Part shown: positions 1 to 13,420 of the stretch, in pieces
Position numbering within the stretch: the first letter of the stretch is position 1
Layout: the number at the start of each line of letters is the position of its first letter
DNA from: Carya illinoinensis
Taxonomy: Eukaryota > Streptophyta > Magnoliopsida > Fagales > Juglandaceae
NCBI RefSeq assembly: GCF_018687715.1
Contig: NC_056756.1
Span: 1,054,001-1,118,000, forward strand
Direction of reading: 5' to 3'
Length of the DNA: 64,000 nucleotides
Notes under the pieces: generated by a model
Told to the model about the DNA's origin: nothing
What the model saw: only the letters and a program-made list of their open reading frames with translations
Databases searched by the model: none
Translations under genes and position numbers: made by a program

Positions 1-1101
1 AGAACTAGCTGAGGCTACTGCTGCAGGTCTCAGGTCCACAGATTCACCAAATGGAACAGATCTAGATGATTGATGAGGGGAGAAAATATTTGAATGCCTA
101 ATACTCCCTGTTGAAGATAAATTAAGTGGTACTGCTTCCTGCTGATTTCCAGAACTTGGTCTCCTACTGAAGTTTCTGAAGGGGATTTCTGCATTACCGG
201 TAACATGTAAAGAAGGATAGGCGTCAGAAGTCCCCGCTCTTATACCAATCCCAATGCTTAGGTTCTGCTGTTCTGAAGGACTCACATTAGGAGAATCCTG
301 TGAGGGTGTAAATAAGCCACTATGCCATTCAACATTTTCAGCCTGCGGAAAGGAGTTAGAACTTCCACCAGGATAAGACTGCCCAGGAGTCCCTTCAACG
401 GCCTTTCTCTTGCAGGATAAACCCCAGGTCCCCAAAGAAGAGCCTGAGCCACCAGTACTGTCCTCCACCATATAGCTGGAGCTTCCAGATGAGGACCCAA
501 CATTATCAGATAAACCGCTGGCAGAAGATGCCTGCTCTATTTCTACTCCACTTGACTTGTTAAGGTTAAGGCCTAAACCAGATCCTATAACCCGGCCACT
601 ATTCCCACTGTTACCCAAATAATCTGCATTTAGATTCACATTTTGAGGGACATGGTAAGAACTGGAGCCTTCCATGAACAAAGGCACTCTTCTAATCCGA
701 TTGCCACCAAGGCCAATATTAAGTCTCCCAGGAAAAGGGATATTATTTACTTCAACTGGCCCTTCCTCCAACCTTGGATCAGCCCCAGAATGAATATCGA
801 GTGAGGAAGACCACCCTTGTTCAATTTTTATCCCATTATCATTCACTTGGTTTTGTGGATTCATTCTAGAGCTAGTTTCACCCGTATTCCAGCCACTAAA
901 GCTTGGAACATCAAGAGTACTAACATTCAGACACGTTGTCTCACCAGAAGATACCCTATAATTTGATAATACCCTTTCTACAGGAGCTAGAGCGCTATTC
1001 AAAGAAGTCTGCTGACTCATACCAGTGCTGTTAGAAACAGAGCCCTGCCTAATATCAACCACTTCAGAGAAGGAATCCAACGTAATCCTTTGCCCTTGCA
1101 T
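1..1101 (-). CDS. MBR2: MBR1/MBR2/RHG1A-type RING-H2 E3 ubiquitin ligase, N-terminal part (partial)
   Basis: An open minus-strand frame of 367 codons runs from the ATG at 1101 to the window edge without a stop. The start MQGQRITLDSFSEVVD and the Ser/Gly/Asn-rich, low-complexity body (for example the LGLNLNKSSG stretch and the basic CKRKAVEG motif near residue 240) resemble plant MED25-binding RING-H2 proteins of the MBR1/MBR2/RHG1A group. Those proteins carry the catalytic RING-H2 finger at the far C-terminus. That part would lie left of this window, so the ligase domain itself is not seen. In Arabidopsis, MBR proteins promote flowering by degrading the Mediator subunit MED25; this role is from the family and is not shown here. 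No intron is seen in the portion present. The start is chosen because ATG CAA GGG CAA begins the family-like peptide and is preceded by AT-rich, stop-containing leader. Confidence 0.75.
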   Translation of the reverse strand, partial: MQGQRITLDSFSEVVDIRQGSVSNSTGMSQQTSLNSALAPVERVLSNYRVSSGETTCLNVSTLDVPSFSGWNTGETSSRMNPQNQVNDNGIKIEQGWSSSLDIHSGADPRLEEGPVEVNNIPFPGRLNIGLGGNRIRRVPLFMEGSSSYHVPQNVNLNADYLGNSGNSGRVIGSGLGLNLNKSSGVEIEQASSASGLSDNVGSSSGSSSYMVEDSTGGSGSSLGTWGLSCKRKAVEGTPGQSYPGGSSNSFPQAENVEWHSGLFTPSQDSPNVSPSEQQNLSIGIGIRAGTSDAYPSLHVTGNAEIPFRNFSRRPSSGNQQEAVPLNLSSTGSIRHSNIFSPHQSSRSVPFGESVDLRPAAVASASS

Positions 1102-2841
1102 CAGGGCAAATCTATTCCACTGAATAAAGTGTGTATGATGCTAAACAATATTCCAGTTTCTGATACGAGTGCTGGCTCACATCAAACACTTCTCAGGCGC
1201 ACTGCAAGGAATGCTGCCAGCAGCAAAAGGTTACGTATCATACCCGATCTTGTGTTTTAAAAGCTAAAGGCCAGATAATGTTAACATAGCCGTAAATATT
1301 CACATATTAAATCATGAATGACGGTAGATGAATGGGGCAGCGAAATAGAATGAATCAGAAGATGATAGAATGTTCATGCAAAATGAATTTAGTAGATTGG
1401 GTGCTATTGAGCCACGAAACTTGTCGGGCTGTTGCATTTGTCAACTTTGATGAATGATGTAAGCATGGACTGAATGCATCACTTTTACGCCCTGAAAGTC
1501 CAGACAAGCAAGAACTGATAAATTTAAAGTGACCCAAGGCATTGTACTTTTCCTGAACTCACATCGAACATGTCCTGCATTAGCACACCACATCTGAAGT
1601 GACCCAAGACAGGTTCACGCTAACTCAATATACCACATTCATCTTGAAATTTCATCATTCTTATTAAAACCTTGGAGGTCTCCAAAGGTTCTAAAAGACT
1701 CCTTCAGTCCATCCCTATTTTTGCATAACGACAACTACCAACTATTGTTTCCCTGACCATTTATTTGTGACCACTTAAGCTTAATTGCACTAAAAGATTA
1801 GCACAGACGTTCAAACCATTTTCCCACCAAATTTCATGATCGGAAACCATGCTGCACCACAACCTAAAAAAACGCAGACAACATAAAACGAAAATTTCAA
1901 TCGCTGCATCTCAGCATGGATTGTTTTGCAGCAGCTAAACACAGGTCGCGCACTCCTACAACAATGAACCTCTGACAACTCTGCGAATAATTCACCAGAT
2001 AGCTCTTTTCCAAATTTCAGCTTTTAACGATATAAGTTACCCAGCATAAACCGCATGCCAAAGCCAAAAAGTAATGATTTCTAATCGCCAGAAAAAGAAC
2101 AGCCAGGACATAGTACCCTATATAATTAATGTCTTGCTAGATGAAAAAAATACAGGGGCCAATAATTGCTCTAATACTAAAGCTGTAGACAATATGTGAA
2201 CCATCTAACCTTTAAAAAACCAAATTTTTCAACAGCTACATTAAAAAATGCAAAGAGGGAGCGGGGGCAACAATTTATAAGAGGTGGGATCCGAAAACAT
2301 CAATGCATGCAAGAACAATTATCTGCATTCTCACGTCACAAAATCTAAAACATAATATGAAAAAAAAAACACCTTCAACTAGCATGATCCCAAATTTAAA
2401 AATTCAACACATTTTATTTTACGGCACGAAATCACCCAATTCAGCATCGCAAGCCTCAAAATCAGCAACAGCGAAAAAGGAAAAAATAAATAAACAAAAT
2501 AAACAATTTTTTGATCGGACCATAGGGAAACAAATAAGATTTCAAGTATTAGAGAATTTAAAAGAAAATAATAAGTCAATCCGATCCATTTAATGCTCTC
2601 TAAATTGCAGGAAATCTTGAAAGTTAAGGGAAAAATTAAAATTTTCAAATAAAAATCAAAAGTCAAAGTACAATACAAGAGATAAAAAATAATAATAACG
2701 ATAACGCGAGAAAAATTTAGACGGATAAGAAAGGCACCGGAGAGATGAGGGATTGAGGACAAAAGGAGATGATCGGTGAGCCGCGCGATCAAATTCGGGT
2801 TCCTGACAAAACTAAAGCGCTAGCACTTGAAGGGAGATGAC

Positions 2842-2873
<32 letters not shown>

Positions 2874-3100
2874 GGAGTAGAGAGATACACTGATGACTGA
2901 TCTGTGGTCTCTGATTTGTGGGAGTTTTGGGAGATTGGGTTGGGCTCTTTCGGGTCCGAGTACTTAGTGGAGCCCAATTCATTGTTTTTACACGTACCCC
3001 CCCCCCCCCCCCGCGGGCGCCGGGGCATGCACGTGGGTTCCACCTGTGTTAATTTTTTTCTGTTGCCTTTTGAAGCACAAGGCGAGGAAGATGATTAGGT
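1102..3100 (-). promoter_or_regulatory. Leader, probable 5'-UTR intron and promoter region of the MBR-type gene
   Basis: No coding sequence continues upstream of the ATG at 1101. A (CT)n tract on the minus strand (2846-2874) is typical of a plant 5' leader, so the transcript may start near 2850-2900 and the AT-rich stretch between may be a leader intron. This is inference: donor and acceptor were not fixed. A poly-C run of about 16 bases followed by a GC-rich patch lies at 2997-3025. Small reading frames in this stretch look like chance frames. Confidence 0.4.
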
Positions 3101-6100
3101 AGGTTTTTTAATTATAAAATAATAAACCACATTAGGGTTTTATCTAATAAATGAATTATTTACGTCTTTTTGTCTTTGATGTCCTTTCAGTTTTTGTATC
3201 ATTTTATATTTTTGGAGAAACAGATCATTTATGCCAAGATTTTTTTTTTTTTTTATGTTTTTGTATTTTTTTTTAAATGCTTTTTAAAAAATTACTTTAA
3301 CACTATGTGTACAAAAGTGTTAGCTCTGTCCCTTAAAAATTTAGTAAAGATTCATATGAAAAAGATCCGATCCATTAAATAAGGAAATAATATGTATTAG
3401 AGAATAAGTGATAAGGTTTGTTATAACAATCTAATAAATGATGTATTTTATTTTCCATGTCGTATGTTCTTATTATTTTTCTTATTTATTTTTATTTCTA
3501 TCTCCGGCCCGAGACCACTGGTTGGACAACTAGGGCTTTTCCGTGCTTTGGGCTTAAGGTCCAAACTGGTTGGACAACTGCACTCCGGGGTGTTGTTTGC
3601 AAAAGCAAACCGATCCAAATCATACAGCATACATGCAGTTCCTTTATCTGTTTTTCACGTATCTCTGTCTCTTGCAAACTCAATTTGGAAAATTCACGTA
3701 AAAATTAACATTACACGTCATCCGTAATCTAAAAATATCTAATAATTTTCTTGTTCTCACGAATGAACGTCACTCTAGCGCATGCCCTATAAAGGCGGGA
3801 GATGATTCCAGTCAAGCAAAATTAACCACGAAGCAGCAGTAGATTACCAGTGATGATTACAAGATAAGGCCGGCACACCTGAGATTTGAATTAGCTAAAC
3901 TACTCATCGCCTCTCCCTGCATCTTTCATTCCTATCAGACTGGATGGAGGCGGCCCAACAATTTATGTCAAAAGGACCGACTTTGCAGTTGCAATATCGA
4001 CGGAATGAGAGAAGAAGGCTCTTTTCCAACTGAAAGAGAACTAACTTTGACAATACCCTATGATTCCTTCATTATCCGACAGTAAACAGATGCAAGAAGT
4101 TCTGCATTCTCTCTCTCTGTGATAAACTCATCATCAACTTCATATAACCAGCCTTGCGCACGAATAACAACATTGGCAACTCCCGGTATCATGCAAAAAC
4201 AAGAAAAACTTGAAAGTTCATCAAGGATAAAAATTTACTAGATTTGCAGAGTTTTGACCACGCCCAAATTTCCGAATAACGAACTCCATCAGGTTTCAAG
4301 CTTTCCAAAACAATTAATATTCCACCTTCCAAACCCAACGAATGAGATTTTATTGCAGCAAAAGAAAAACTAGTTAGGGACTGCACGATCTGCCTCTACG
4401 CCCGTGTGTGCCAAATTTTCACGTCTTTCTGCATTCAACTCTTGGCACAAAGATTCACCTTCCACCCGAACGAACAACTACATACCTCGATTCCCAATAA
4501 AATCAAATTGAACCTAATTCCCAACAGAATAAAAGGGTACCCTCCATTTCCAGGCCCTTCAATTCTTTTTACTCAATAACTCGCGTGTTCCTCTTTAATT
4601 TATACATACCTGGTTATCATGTCGTGGTGCCTATTTCTTCTTTCTTTTGGGAAGGGACCCACCCAAGATAAGAGGAGATGACAAGTGCTTGAGACATGGG
4701 GAGGGCTACACGGACACTGTGACTCTATCCATCAAGAAGTTGGAATTCCCTCCCCCCCCCCCTTCGAAAATGACAAAATCTTTGAAAGGGTAGTCCTTGC
4801 TTAATTTCTGCGGTTGTAGATATTGCTTTTCAATAATTTTCCAAAAACAAAAAACAAAAGAAAATGGTAAAATCGAAAACATGTCATTATTATTGTCATC
4901 AAACTTTTGTAAATTTTGGAAACAATCGTTAAGTCATACATATGTGACTCAATACCCCATAATCCAACGATATCATCACGACATGATATACTCTCTTTTT
5001 TTCTGGTAAATGGATCTATACCACTGCCCAGTCTTTGTCAAGATTCCAATCTATTCATACATGACTTGCTCTTGATAATCAGTTTGTGTATTTCCACTCT
5101 CTAGTCCCGACTTTTTTATGTCTTCTTTTTCTAATATTCCCACTGGCTTTCAGTCTTTCATCTTTGGAGGTATTCTCGGTTTTTTGATAGCTCCAATGAA
5201 AATATTTAATTTTTCCTACATAAATGAGAGGGTGTCGTCCCTAGTGTCACTTACAAACATTTTGTTCTCTGTCTCACAAAGGTATATATATATATAGCAG
5301 ATATCTGATTATGATCATATCAAAGTCATGACATTGAACCGCATGAACAGAGCCATTGTCATGAAATAAATATAAAACAGTACACTAAGTTGCGCTAAAC
5401 AAATACATGAGTAAGAAACAAAGAAAATTGTCAGCCTGGCATGCAATAACAATGCAAAAAGTCAGTCAGTGGGTTGTTAAATTCTGGACTGGAGTGGTTT
5501 GTTTAAATGCTATTGCGCTTTTAATAAAGTTACAAAAGGACAAAACAAGCTTGGCCATTCACTCCATAAAAGGAGCTAACCCAGTTTATGTAATTCCGTC
5601 TCCGGTCACCATCGATCCATTTTCTCAGTATATATTCCTGTAGATTTTGTTGGTGGTGGGTAGCCCTATGGATTTGACTCAAACCAAATTTTGCATCCCG
5701 TTCTAATTACTCCTCGCCTAACAATGAACCCTTGCTTTGGATATTCTTTGGTAGGGATATTATATACATTTTGATTATATTTTGGATACCTTTGGATCGA
5801 GGCTCAAAATTTGGTATGACCTCCAAATCATTAAGTACATTCAATCCCTCCCAATCCCGTGGGAATTAAGCCGATCGAGGCCTTTTCAATCTATGTATCT
5901 TCGCAACCACATTTGCTACACATAAATTCTCTAATCGTACGTCCACCTTTAAGTCGTAGCTAATTGCGAACAAACACCAAAAGGATCAAAAGGATTAATC
6001 CATGATGTTCACCCATACGACTTGTACTTTTTCTTGTTATCCAATTCCATTTCAAAAGTAATTAAAGAAGCGTTCAACTGCATAAATATCAGTAAGTACT

Positions 6101-6209
6101 AAAATGCTAAATGAAGCAAGTATTTAATTTTAGTTAGAACTTGGGAATTTTCAAATAATAATTGCTTCCAAACTAGCTAGATGATCACCAAATAGTGTAT
6201 TCACTTTCA
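3101..6209. other. Intergenic AT-rich DNA, no gene recognised
   Basis: About 3 kb with only short chance frames. Visible items are a T-rich patch at 3240-3290, a near-duplicate pair containing GTTGGACAACT at 3522 and 3570, a short poly-C at 4751-4762, and a (TA)n at 5283-5296. I see no conserved protein motif or RNA gene. Confidence 0.5.
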
Positions 6210-6415
6210 AAAAACATCTTATCTCATCTCATCTCATTTTAATTAATCGTTACAATTTTTTTAAATTTTTACATAAAATAAAATAAACAATTCAATTTTT
6301 TTAAATTTCAATACAAAAATAATATTAAAATAATATATTTTAATAATATTTTATTTAACTTTTAATTTTAATTTTAATTCATCTTATCTTATCTTTATCT
6401 CTAAAAACAAATAAC
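6210..6415. mobile_element. MITE-like AT-rich element with ATCTCATCTC ends
   Basis: The stretch opens with repeated ATCTC units, has a TTTAATATTATT-rich core, and closes with CATCTTATCTTATC-like sequence. The same end and core style recurs at 14866-15025, 20016-20358 and 51352-51520, so this is one copy of a dispersed non-autonomous family. Exact ends and target duplication are not resolved for this copy. Confidence 0.5.
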
Positions 6416-6533
6416 GCTGCATAGTAACGTAATCTGATATTTGACGAAACAATTAATTTTCATCATAATTAGATTGACGTATAATTTTAGAAAGAGGTGG
6501 GCAGCCAGTAGTCACCAACTCTTACCCTCGTTC

Positions 6534-6540
6534 ACCAACC
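6534..6540 (+). promoter_or_regulatory. AC-II element (ACCAACC), distal, upstream of CCoAOMT
   Basis: ACCAACC is the AC-II element bound by R2R3-MYB regulators of lignin genes. It lies about 660 bp upstream of the CCoAOMT start codon. A partial match, ACCAACT, is at 6514. The function here is inferred from the motif and its neighbour gene. Confidence 0.45.
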
Positions 6541-6996
6541 ACACAACAACCATCTTCAAATTGCTACGTGTAAAACGCCGGTGGCGTTGGGCCATTTCAG
6601 ACATTCGGTGATGGAAGTCATCAATGATATGCTAACTCTCCATGCCTGCCTGCGTCAGATAAAGAAAAAAAGCACAGATAATTGATAACAACACAAAAAG
6701 ATGTACACGATCAGCCTCCCATTTATTTCTTTATTTGCTGATCTTTTCAAGAAAAGAAAATTATTCTTAATTCGATGTATAACAACCACGTAACGTTTTC
6801 TTGCAATCCTGAAAAATGGGTTGGATTTTTTTTTCCCAATTGTTTAAGGAAGCCAAAATGACACCTTTACAGTTCAACCACAAATTTGAGAAGCAGTACG
6901 AGGCCGCAAGTAGTGAACCGTTTACTACGAAATCTAACTTAATGGGTCCTTGCATGAGTGGGGCCTCCACCAAGACTCGTACATTTGCAGTCACTC

Positions 6997-7003
6997 ACCA
7001 ACC
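6997..7003 (+). promoter_or_regulatory. AC-II element (ACCAACC), proximal, upstream of CCoAOMT
   Basis: A second perfect ACCAACC lies about 75 bp upstream of the TATA box and 200 bp upstream of the start codon. This is the usual position of MYB-bound AC elements in phenylpropanoid promoters. Confidence 0.55.
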
Positions 7004-7076
7004 CCCGACCGGTGTGGCATTGGCGGGCGGTCCAACAACTCCCGGTTCGATGGCTCAAAGAGGACCCCTTCCCCCC

Positions 7077-7085
7077 CATATATAC
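7077..7085 (+). promoter_or_regulatory. TATA box of CCoAOMT
   Basis: CATATATAC sits after a C-rich stretch about 120 bp before the ATG at 7202. A transcript start near 7110-7115 would give a leader of about 90 nt. Confidence 0.55.
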
Positions 7086-7201
7086 CCCTCTTCTTTCCTT
7101 CTTCCAGATCAGGCTTAAACGTCTGTTAACTTGTGATCAGCAAAAGTCCTCACAGACCAAAAAACCGAAGAAGAAGAAGAAAGAAGAACAATATTACAGT
7201 A

Positions 7202-8743
<1,542 letters not shown>

Positions 8744-10528
8744 TGAACCAAACCCCCGAATACAGCTGTTTCACCGTTCGATTGCTTTTCTTTTCTTTCT
8801 TGTTTTGAATTTTTACTCGCATCTGTATTTTGTAATGGAGGGTGAGTGATTGATGATGACCATGGATCCGTGGTTTTGATTTTACTTTCTTGCCACGATA
8901 TCTCATATTTGTATTTAAATGATGGTATATGGTCCATATGTATGCTTGTATCCGAAATTGAAGCGATCAATAATAACAAAGATTAAATTCATACAAAAAA
9001 CAAGGAAAATATTAGCCCTTTAATAGCGTATGAGACTAACTCAATGGATAGTTCATTGTTTTAGTTAATAGATTGTGCAAGCAGCCTAACATTCAGCTAT
9101 TGTGCAGTTATGGGTACTAACACAATTGTTAAATACATTTTTGCAAATTCATGTGACAAGTTGGAGTAGACACGTGTGACGGGAACTATATATTATTAAT
9201 AATCCGTACGTCACATGGTCAAACGTGAGCTAACAAAACCTACAAATAAAAAATACTAGTTTGATGGTTGGTTGGCACAAAGTGATGTGGCAAGTTAGAC
9301 TTTGACCATGTTTGGTCTCCAACTCCAGTTGTTTTGCCCGGAGGATCGTTGGTTGCTTCCGCAGCCATGTGGTCAACATTTGTCTTGCAGGTTCCATGTG
9401 GTTTCGGTATGTTTTGATGCTAGTTGGATTGTTTAATGCATTCATTGTACCTGTGGTAATTTGCAACACGTTTTTCCCCTGGTTTTTTCTGTTTATTGGG
9501 CTCGACCACCATGGTTATATTAATATATAATTCGCTGCCTTGTCATTGTGTGTCTGATGTTTTGCTGAAAGCTTCTTTTGAATCAAGGAGCTCCCATTTG
9601 TGTATTAGCCGGGCTTCTTTTTCTCGATTGGAAAGAGAGCTCGGCTTCTCAGTGCTGTGCATATGGCGGTGGGTTCAGATCAAATTGGATCTTTTAATGA
9701 TGCAACTGTTCGAGTTGCTAATCTCCAGCCAAAAGCTTCTTTCAAGCTTGTTCGTTGCAAAAGATTAATTGCATAAAAAAGAAAACTGCAAATGGCTTGT
9801 CTTTTGGGGTTTTGGATGTGTTTGTATGTCAGGAGGCTGTTTCATTCATTTTCAGTTCTTTACCATCTGTTTTCTAGCGTCAGATGTTAACAATTACTGT
9901 TTGAGTTTTATAGGTGATAGATGTTAGCAATTCTGCTCCATCATGAAGAGCTGGGCTGCCGGGCCTACTACACCTATTGCATTTTTTCCATAACATTCTT
10001 TATGTTACGTTAAATGGATAGGTTGCTGGTTTATCATCAGATGCTCCGGCGCTTTGGTTTTCACTTTTCGGCTTAGGCCTCAAAGAGGGATAGGCTGCTC
10101 ATTTCTCCCTTCGGTATCATGGGTTTTCTTTGTACTAAAATGATAAACATGCTCACTTTTCACAACATTTTATACGATAATATTTTAGAAAGAAAGTTAT
10201 TTTTGTAGACTACCTTGTAAACATCGTTTTATCAAAATACCCTTATTTTACATGTGTTATAAAATATATAGTGAAATATAAGTAAAATGTGTTTCATGGA
10301 TATCATTATTCTCTTTGTAATTTAATTTTTCTCTACACCTCGAATTTTGAGAGTAGACGTTATCTCTTTGGTTTAGAGATGCTTGTTTGTGAATGCTCTG
10401 AGGCTTAGCAATCTCATGCATATTTCCATCTTACAACTCCTAGTCTCCTACTCGACAACGATAGGCATAACTTGAGAATACCTGATGACAGGATCAATTA
10501 TTTGTGAATCCGACGCATTAAGCAAAGG
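8744..10528. other. 3' flank of CCoAOMT and intergenic DNA
   Basis: The 3' UTR of CCoAOMT probably ends near 8980, where AATAAT-like signals occur. The rest has no recognisable gene. A short open stretch at 9660-9774 ends in a peptide FKLVRCKRLIA, but it lacks a credible start or similarity and I do not call it. Confidence 0.45.
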
Positions 10529-11717
10529 GAGAAAAGCTTGGGGCCGGTCGAGTATAAAAGTGTTTTTCACACCAGCCAATGATATTCTGCCACATGGGCA
10601 CTCAAAAAAAAACTCAAATGACTCAAATGAGTCCACATACAGCCGATTGGTCTCTCTGTTTCCTCCGAATGTATTCCCCTCCCCCATCCTCTAGAGTTTT
10701 GGGCTTCTTTCTTGCTTCCTCTTTGTACAGTTTAGAGAATGATAAGCAAGAAGAAAAAATCACAACACTTATGGATAAGGAATTCCTTGTAGAAATTGTC
10801 TCTCTAGTGGGTTTGATAGAAGAGATTCTGTAAGAGACTGGACCCTTTGCATGTCAAAGGTAACAAATTGATCGAAGAGATCATGGGTTTTGTTTGTGAG
10901 GATCATTTCTCGACAATCAACGAGATTTCTGTTCGAGTCAATGAGTTTAGGAAGAGACTGGGTGGATTAAGTTTCGGTGAATTGGTCGAGTTGGTTTATG
11001 CTCTAACAAGATTAGAGAATTGCAACGAGAGATTGTACGAGTTGTCTACTTGAAAAAGGTCAGTAATGAAGAGCTTTTGATGTTTGATTAGGGAGATTAA
11101 GGAAGGGATTGGAATGGAGAAGGATTGGGGGAAGTTGATGATTAGGGTGAGATGTGAGAAGGCAAGCGAGTCAGCTCGGTATAGTGAGCGAGTTCTGATC
11201 AAGTCAGGAGACTCGGTCCAGTTTTCTTAAGGAAGGTTTCCTTTTCACATTCCAAATTCGATAGAATCATAGCAAATGCAATGATGTGAAAATTTCCGTG
11301 TATATATGCTTTCGAGTCCAAGTATAAATATTAATTATTTAATTATTATATTTTAAAGTAATATCTGAGATTAATTTTGTTTATTCGAGTTATGGTTGGA
11401 TGAGATACTCGATCGGATCATATATAGGTATTGCGCATAGACGAATCCAGGGGAGAGATGAACCATGTTTTCATCAAGAGAACATCATCTTCTTTTCTTT
11501 CTGTAAATTGGGTTGGTTGGCGACGCGAACATCTTCGAGAAAAGCTTGGGAGAATCGGATAACAAAGGTGTGGGGGAGGGGAGACATTCGGAGTGTACAG
11601 AGGGGTTTGGGTATATACGACTCTATTGGAGATTTTCATAAAGTGCCTACGTGGCACGTTATTATTGGACCTGGTGTGAAAATGATTTTCATACCAATCC
11701 GGCCTCTAGCTTTTCTC
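10529..11717. mobile_element. MULE-like element with long terminal inverted repeats, possible Pack-MULE
   Basis: The left end, reading inward, starts GAGAAAAGCTTGGGGCCGG. The right end, reading inward on the minus strand, starts GAGAAAAGCTAGAGGCCGG. Similarity continues for about 170 bp per arm: both contain TTTTCACACCAG, a GCCACRTRGGCAC block, and CCGAATGT followed by CCCCTCCCCC. Long inverted arms starting GAGAAA suggest a Mutator-like element. There is no transposase. The 9 bp on each side (AAGCAAAGG and AAACTGAAA) are not a clean duplication, so the ends may lie slightly elsewhere or have decayed. The interior holds a coding-like stretch annotated separately. Confidence 0.6.
10757..11230 (+). 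pseudogene. Degenerate coding-like fragment inside the MULE-like element, unknown family
   Basis: Two overlapping frames give a protein-like reading with a regular hydrophobic pattern: FLVEIVSLVGLIEEI, then after a frameshift or stop near 10830 KLIEEIMGFVCEDHF and LSFGELVELVYALTRLENC. A third piece after the stop near 11052 reads LMIRVRCEKASESARY and ends SGDSVQFS. The whole could be a helical protein fragment captured by the transposon. I do not recognise the family. It has at least two interruptions and is not expected to make a full protein. Confidence 0.35.
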
Positions 11718-12364
11718 AAACTGAAAATATGGGTCATCATCAGCGTAATTGAACGGAGTTATTGTCGTGGCAAACTAACCAACCATGGAAGAAACTAGTC
11801 GCAAGGGCCAATTTCTCGCAAATGATGGGAAAGCATGCGCAATTATTACATTGCATCCTACATCCTATACCCTCCCCCAGTTTCTTCCAACTAATGAAGA
11901 ACTCCAAAATCGAAGTTTCCATCAAATGAAGATCGCGACTAAGTCTGATGTGCTTACAAAGGCTAAGCCTTCTACTCAAGCGTCTCATACACGACTGCAA
12001 GGTCCAATCCAAAATTTCAATACCCTTATCAGATCACAGATAACATTGATAAATGCCGGTAAAAACAGATAGACCCACAACTATAAAAGAATAATTACGC
12101 ATTAATATTGTCTTGGACAGACTCCATAGGCTGTAATAGACTAAATCTAAAGTGACTTTTCTCTTTAATCCAAACTACTACTACATTTCATAGCTCACAA
12201 ACTTTGGCGGGAGCAACACCCGTATACATCAATCCAACGAACAAGCAGCAAAAACTGTACCAATAATTATTTACACCTTACATATATGAACAACCCACTT
12301 TGTCCAAGGTTAGACTCCCTTTAACTGCTCATGTAGCATCTCTTCTCGTAATAGATTTTAGAAG
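11718..12364. other. Intergenic DNA without recognised genes
   Basis: Short chance frames only; no motif or RNA gene seen. The nine bases at 12356-12364 form the left flank repeat of the MITE that follows. Confidence 0.45.
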
Positions 12365-12554
12365 GGTGATGCTAGGTTGCCATCCAAATATGCCCCCAAA
12401 AGTGCCTCCAGTGCTTTTTTTTTTTTTTTTAATGTTAAAAAACACACACACACACAAATTCATTAGGGGTAACTTTTTTAAAACAGTTAAACAAATAAAA
12501 AAGAGCTAGGGGCACTTTTGGGGGACAAATTTGGAGGGCAACCAAGCATTTTCC
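12365..12554. mobile_element. MITE, 190 bp, with about 50-bp imperfect terminal inverted repeats
   Basis: The left end GGTGATGCTAGGTTGCCATC and the reverse complement of the right end, GGAAAATGCTTGGTTGCCCT, continue together through CCAAAT and CCCCCAAAAGTGCC. The flanks TTTTAGAAG (12356-12364) and TTTTAGGAA (12555-12563) are a 9-bp near duplication with two mismatches, pointing to a Mutator-type origin. The interior is a T-run and a (CA)n, with no coding sequence. Confidence 0.7.
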
Positions 12555-12563
12555 TTTTAGGAA

Positions 12564-13420
12564 ATGCCACCGGCATCATCTTTAGCAAAGAAATCTGCCA
12601 CAGCATTGGCTTCCCTATAAACATACTTCATCGTGATATCCATCAATTTAAAGTGACTTTCTTCTACCTTCATCTTCTTCTAGATAGGCTTGTCTTTTTT
12701 ATACTTCATGTGCATAATATTGACATAAGGTTAAACCAGAATACTAACAAAATATTCGAAGGAAACCGAAAAAAATAAATAGCACACCAGTCCGCGAGCT
12801 TTAATTTTAAGCAGCATCTCACTTCATCAAGTCAAATATCATGTATTGTTTCCGGTATCAAGGTTTTATGCATCAGAAAATTTGAAATAAATAGCAACAA
12901 TCAAGCATGCACTTGCTGATACTTCCATCAGGTATATCATAAATTCGTTTCGAAAGGACTCAAACTAACTAAGAAAAATAAACCCACAAACGTCCGGGCC
13001 CTCACCGACAATCAAATGCAAAATGAAACACCAACCAACTTTGACGACTGCACTAAGAAGAACATATCAACACATTAACCAGTAGCCAATCAAGAACTCA
13101 GGACACTCGGTAGTCAGCGAGCCTAAATTGAGTCCACGATGCGTTTCAACGCAAATTAAGTAGCCGTAACTAAAACCGTAAACATTCCGCAGCAAGAAAA
13201 GCCCCAAACACAGTACTAAAGCAAAGGATTCCATGTATTTTATCTAAAACCTCCAAGTTCAAATCAACCGAAAGCAACAACCAACAGCCAGTTCCATAAT
13301 TACGAATTAAAAGAAAAATACTAGAAAACCCATTAGCATGAAAGCCTTAAATACCAAAACGATAACCTCAAAACAGCTAAAAATAAGAACTTTGCCTTTT
13401 GATTTGGGGTTTTCGATTCG
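12564..13420. other. Intergenic DNA and 3' UTR of the ribosomal protein gene
   Basis: The part nearest 13420 should be the 3' UTR of RPS16, read on the minus strand. Nothing else is recognised. Confidence 0.45.

Noticed and set aside
2303..2792. Overlapping frames upstream of the MBR-type gene
   Set aside because: AT-rich low-complexity translations on both strands, probably leader intron.
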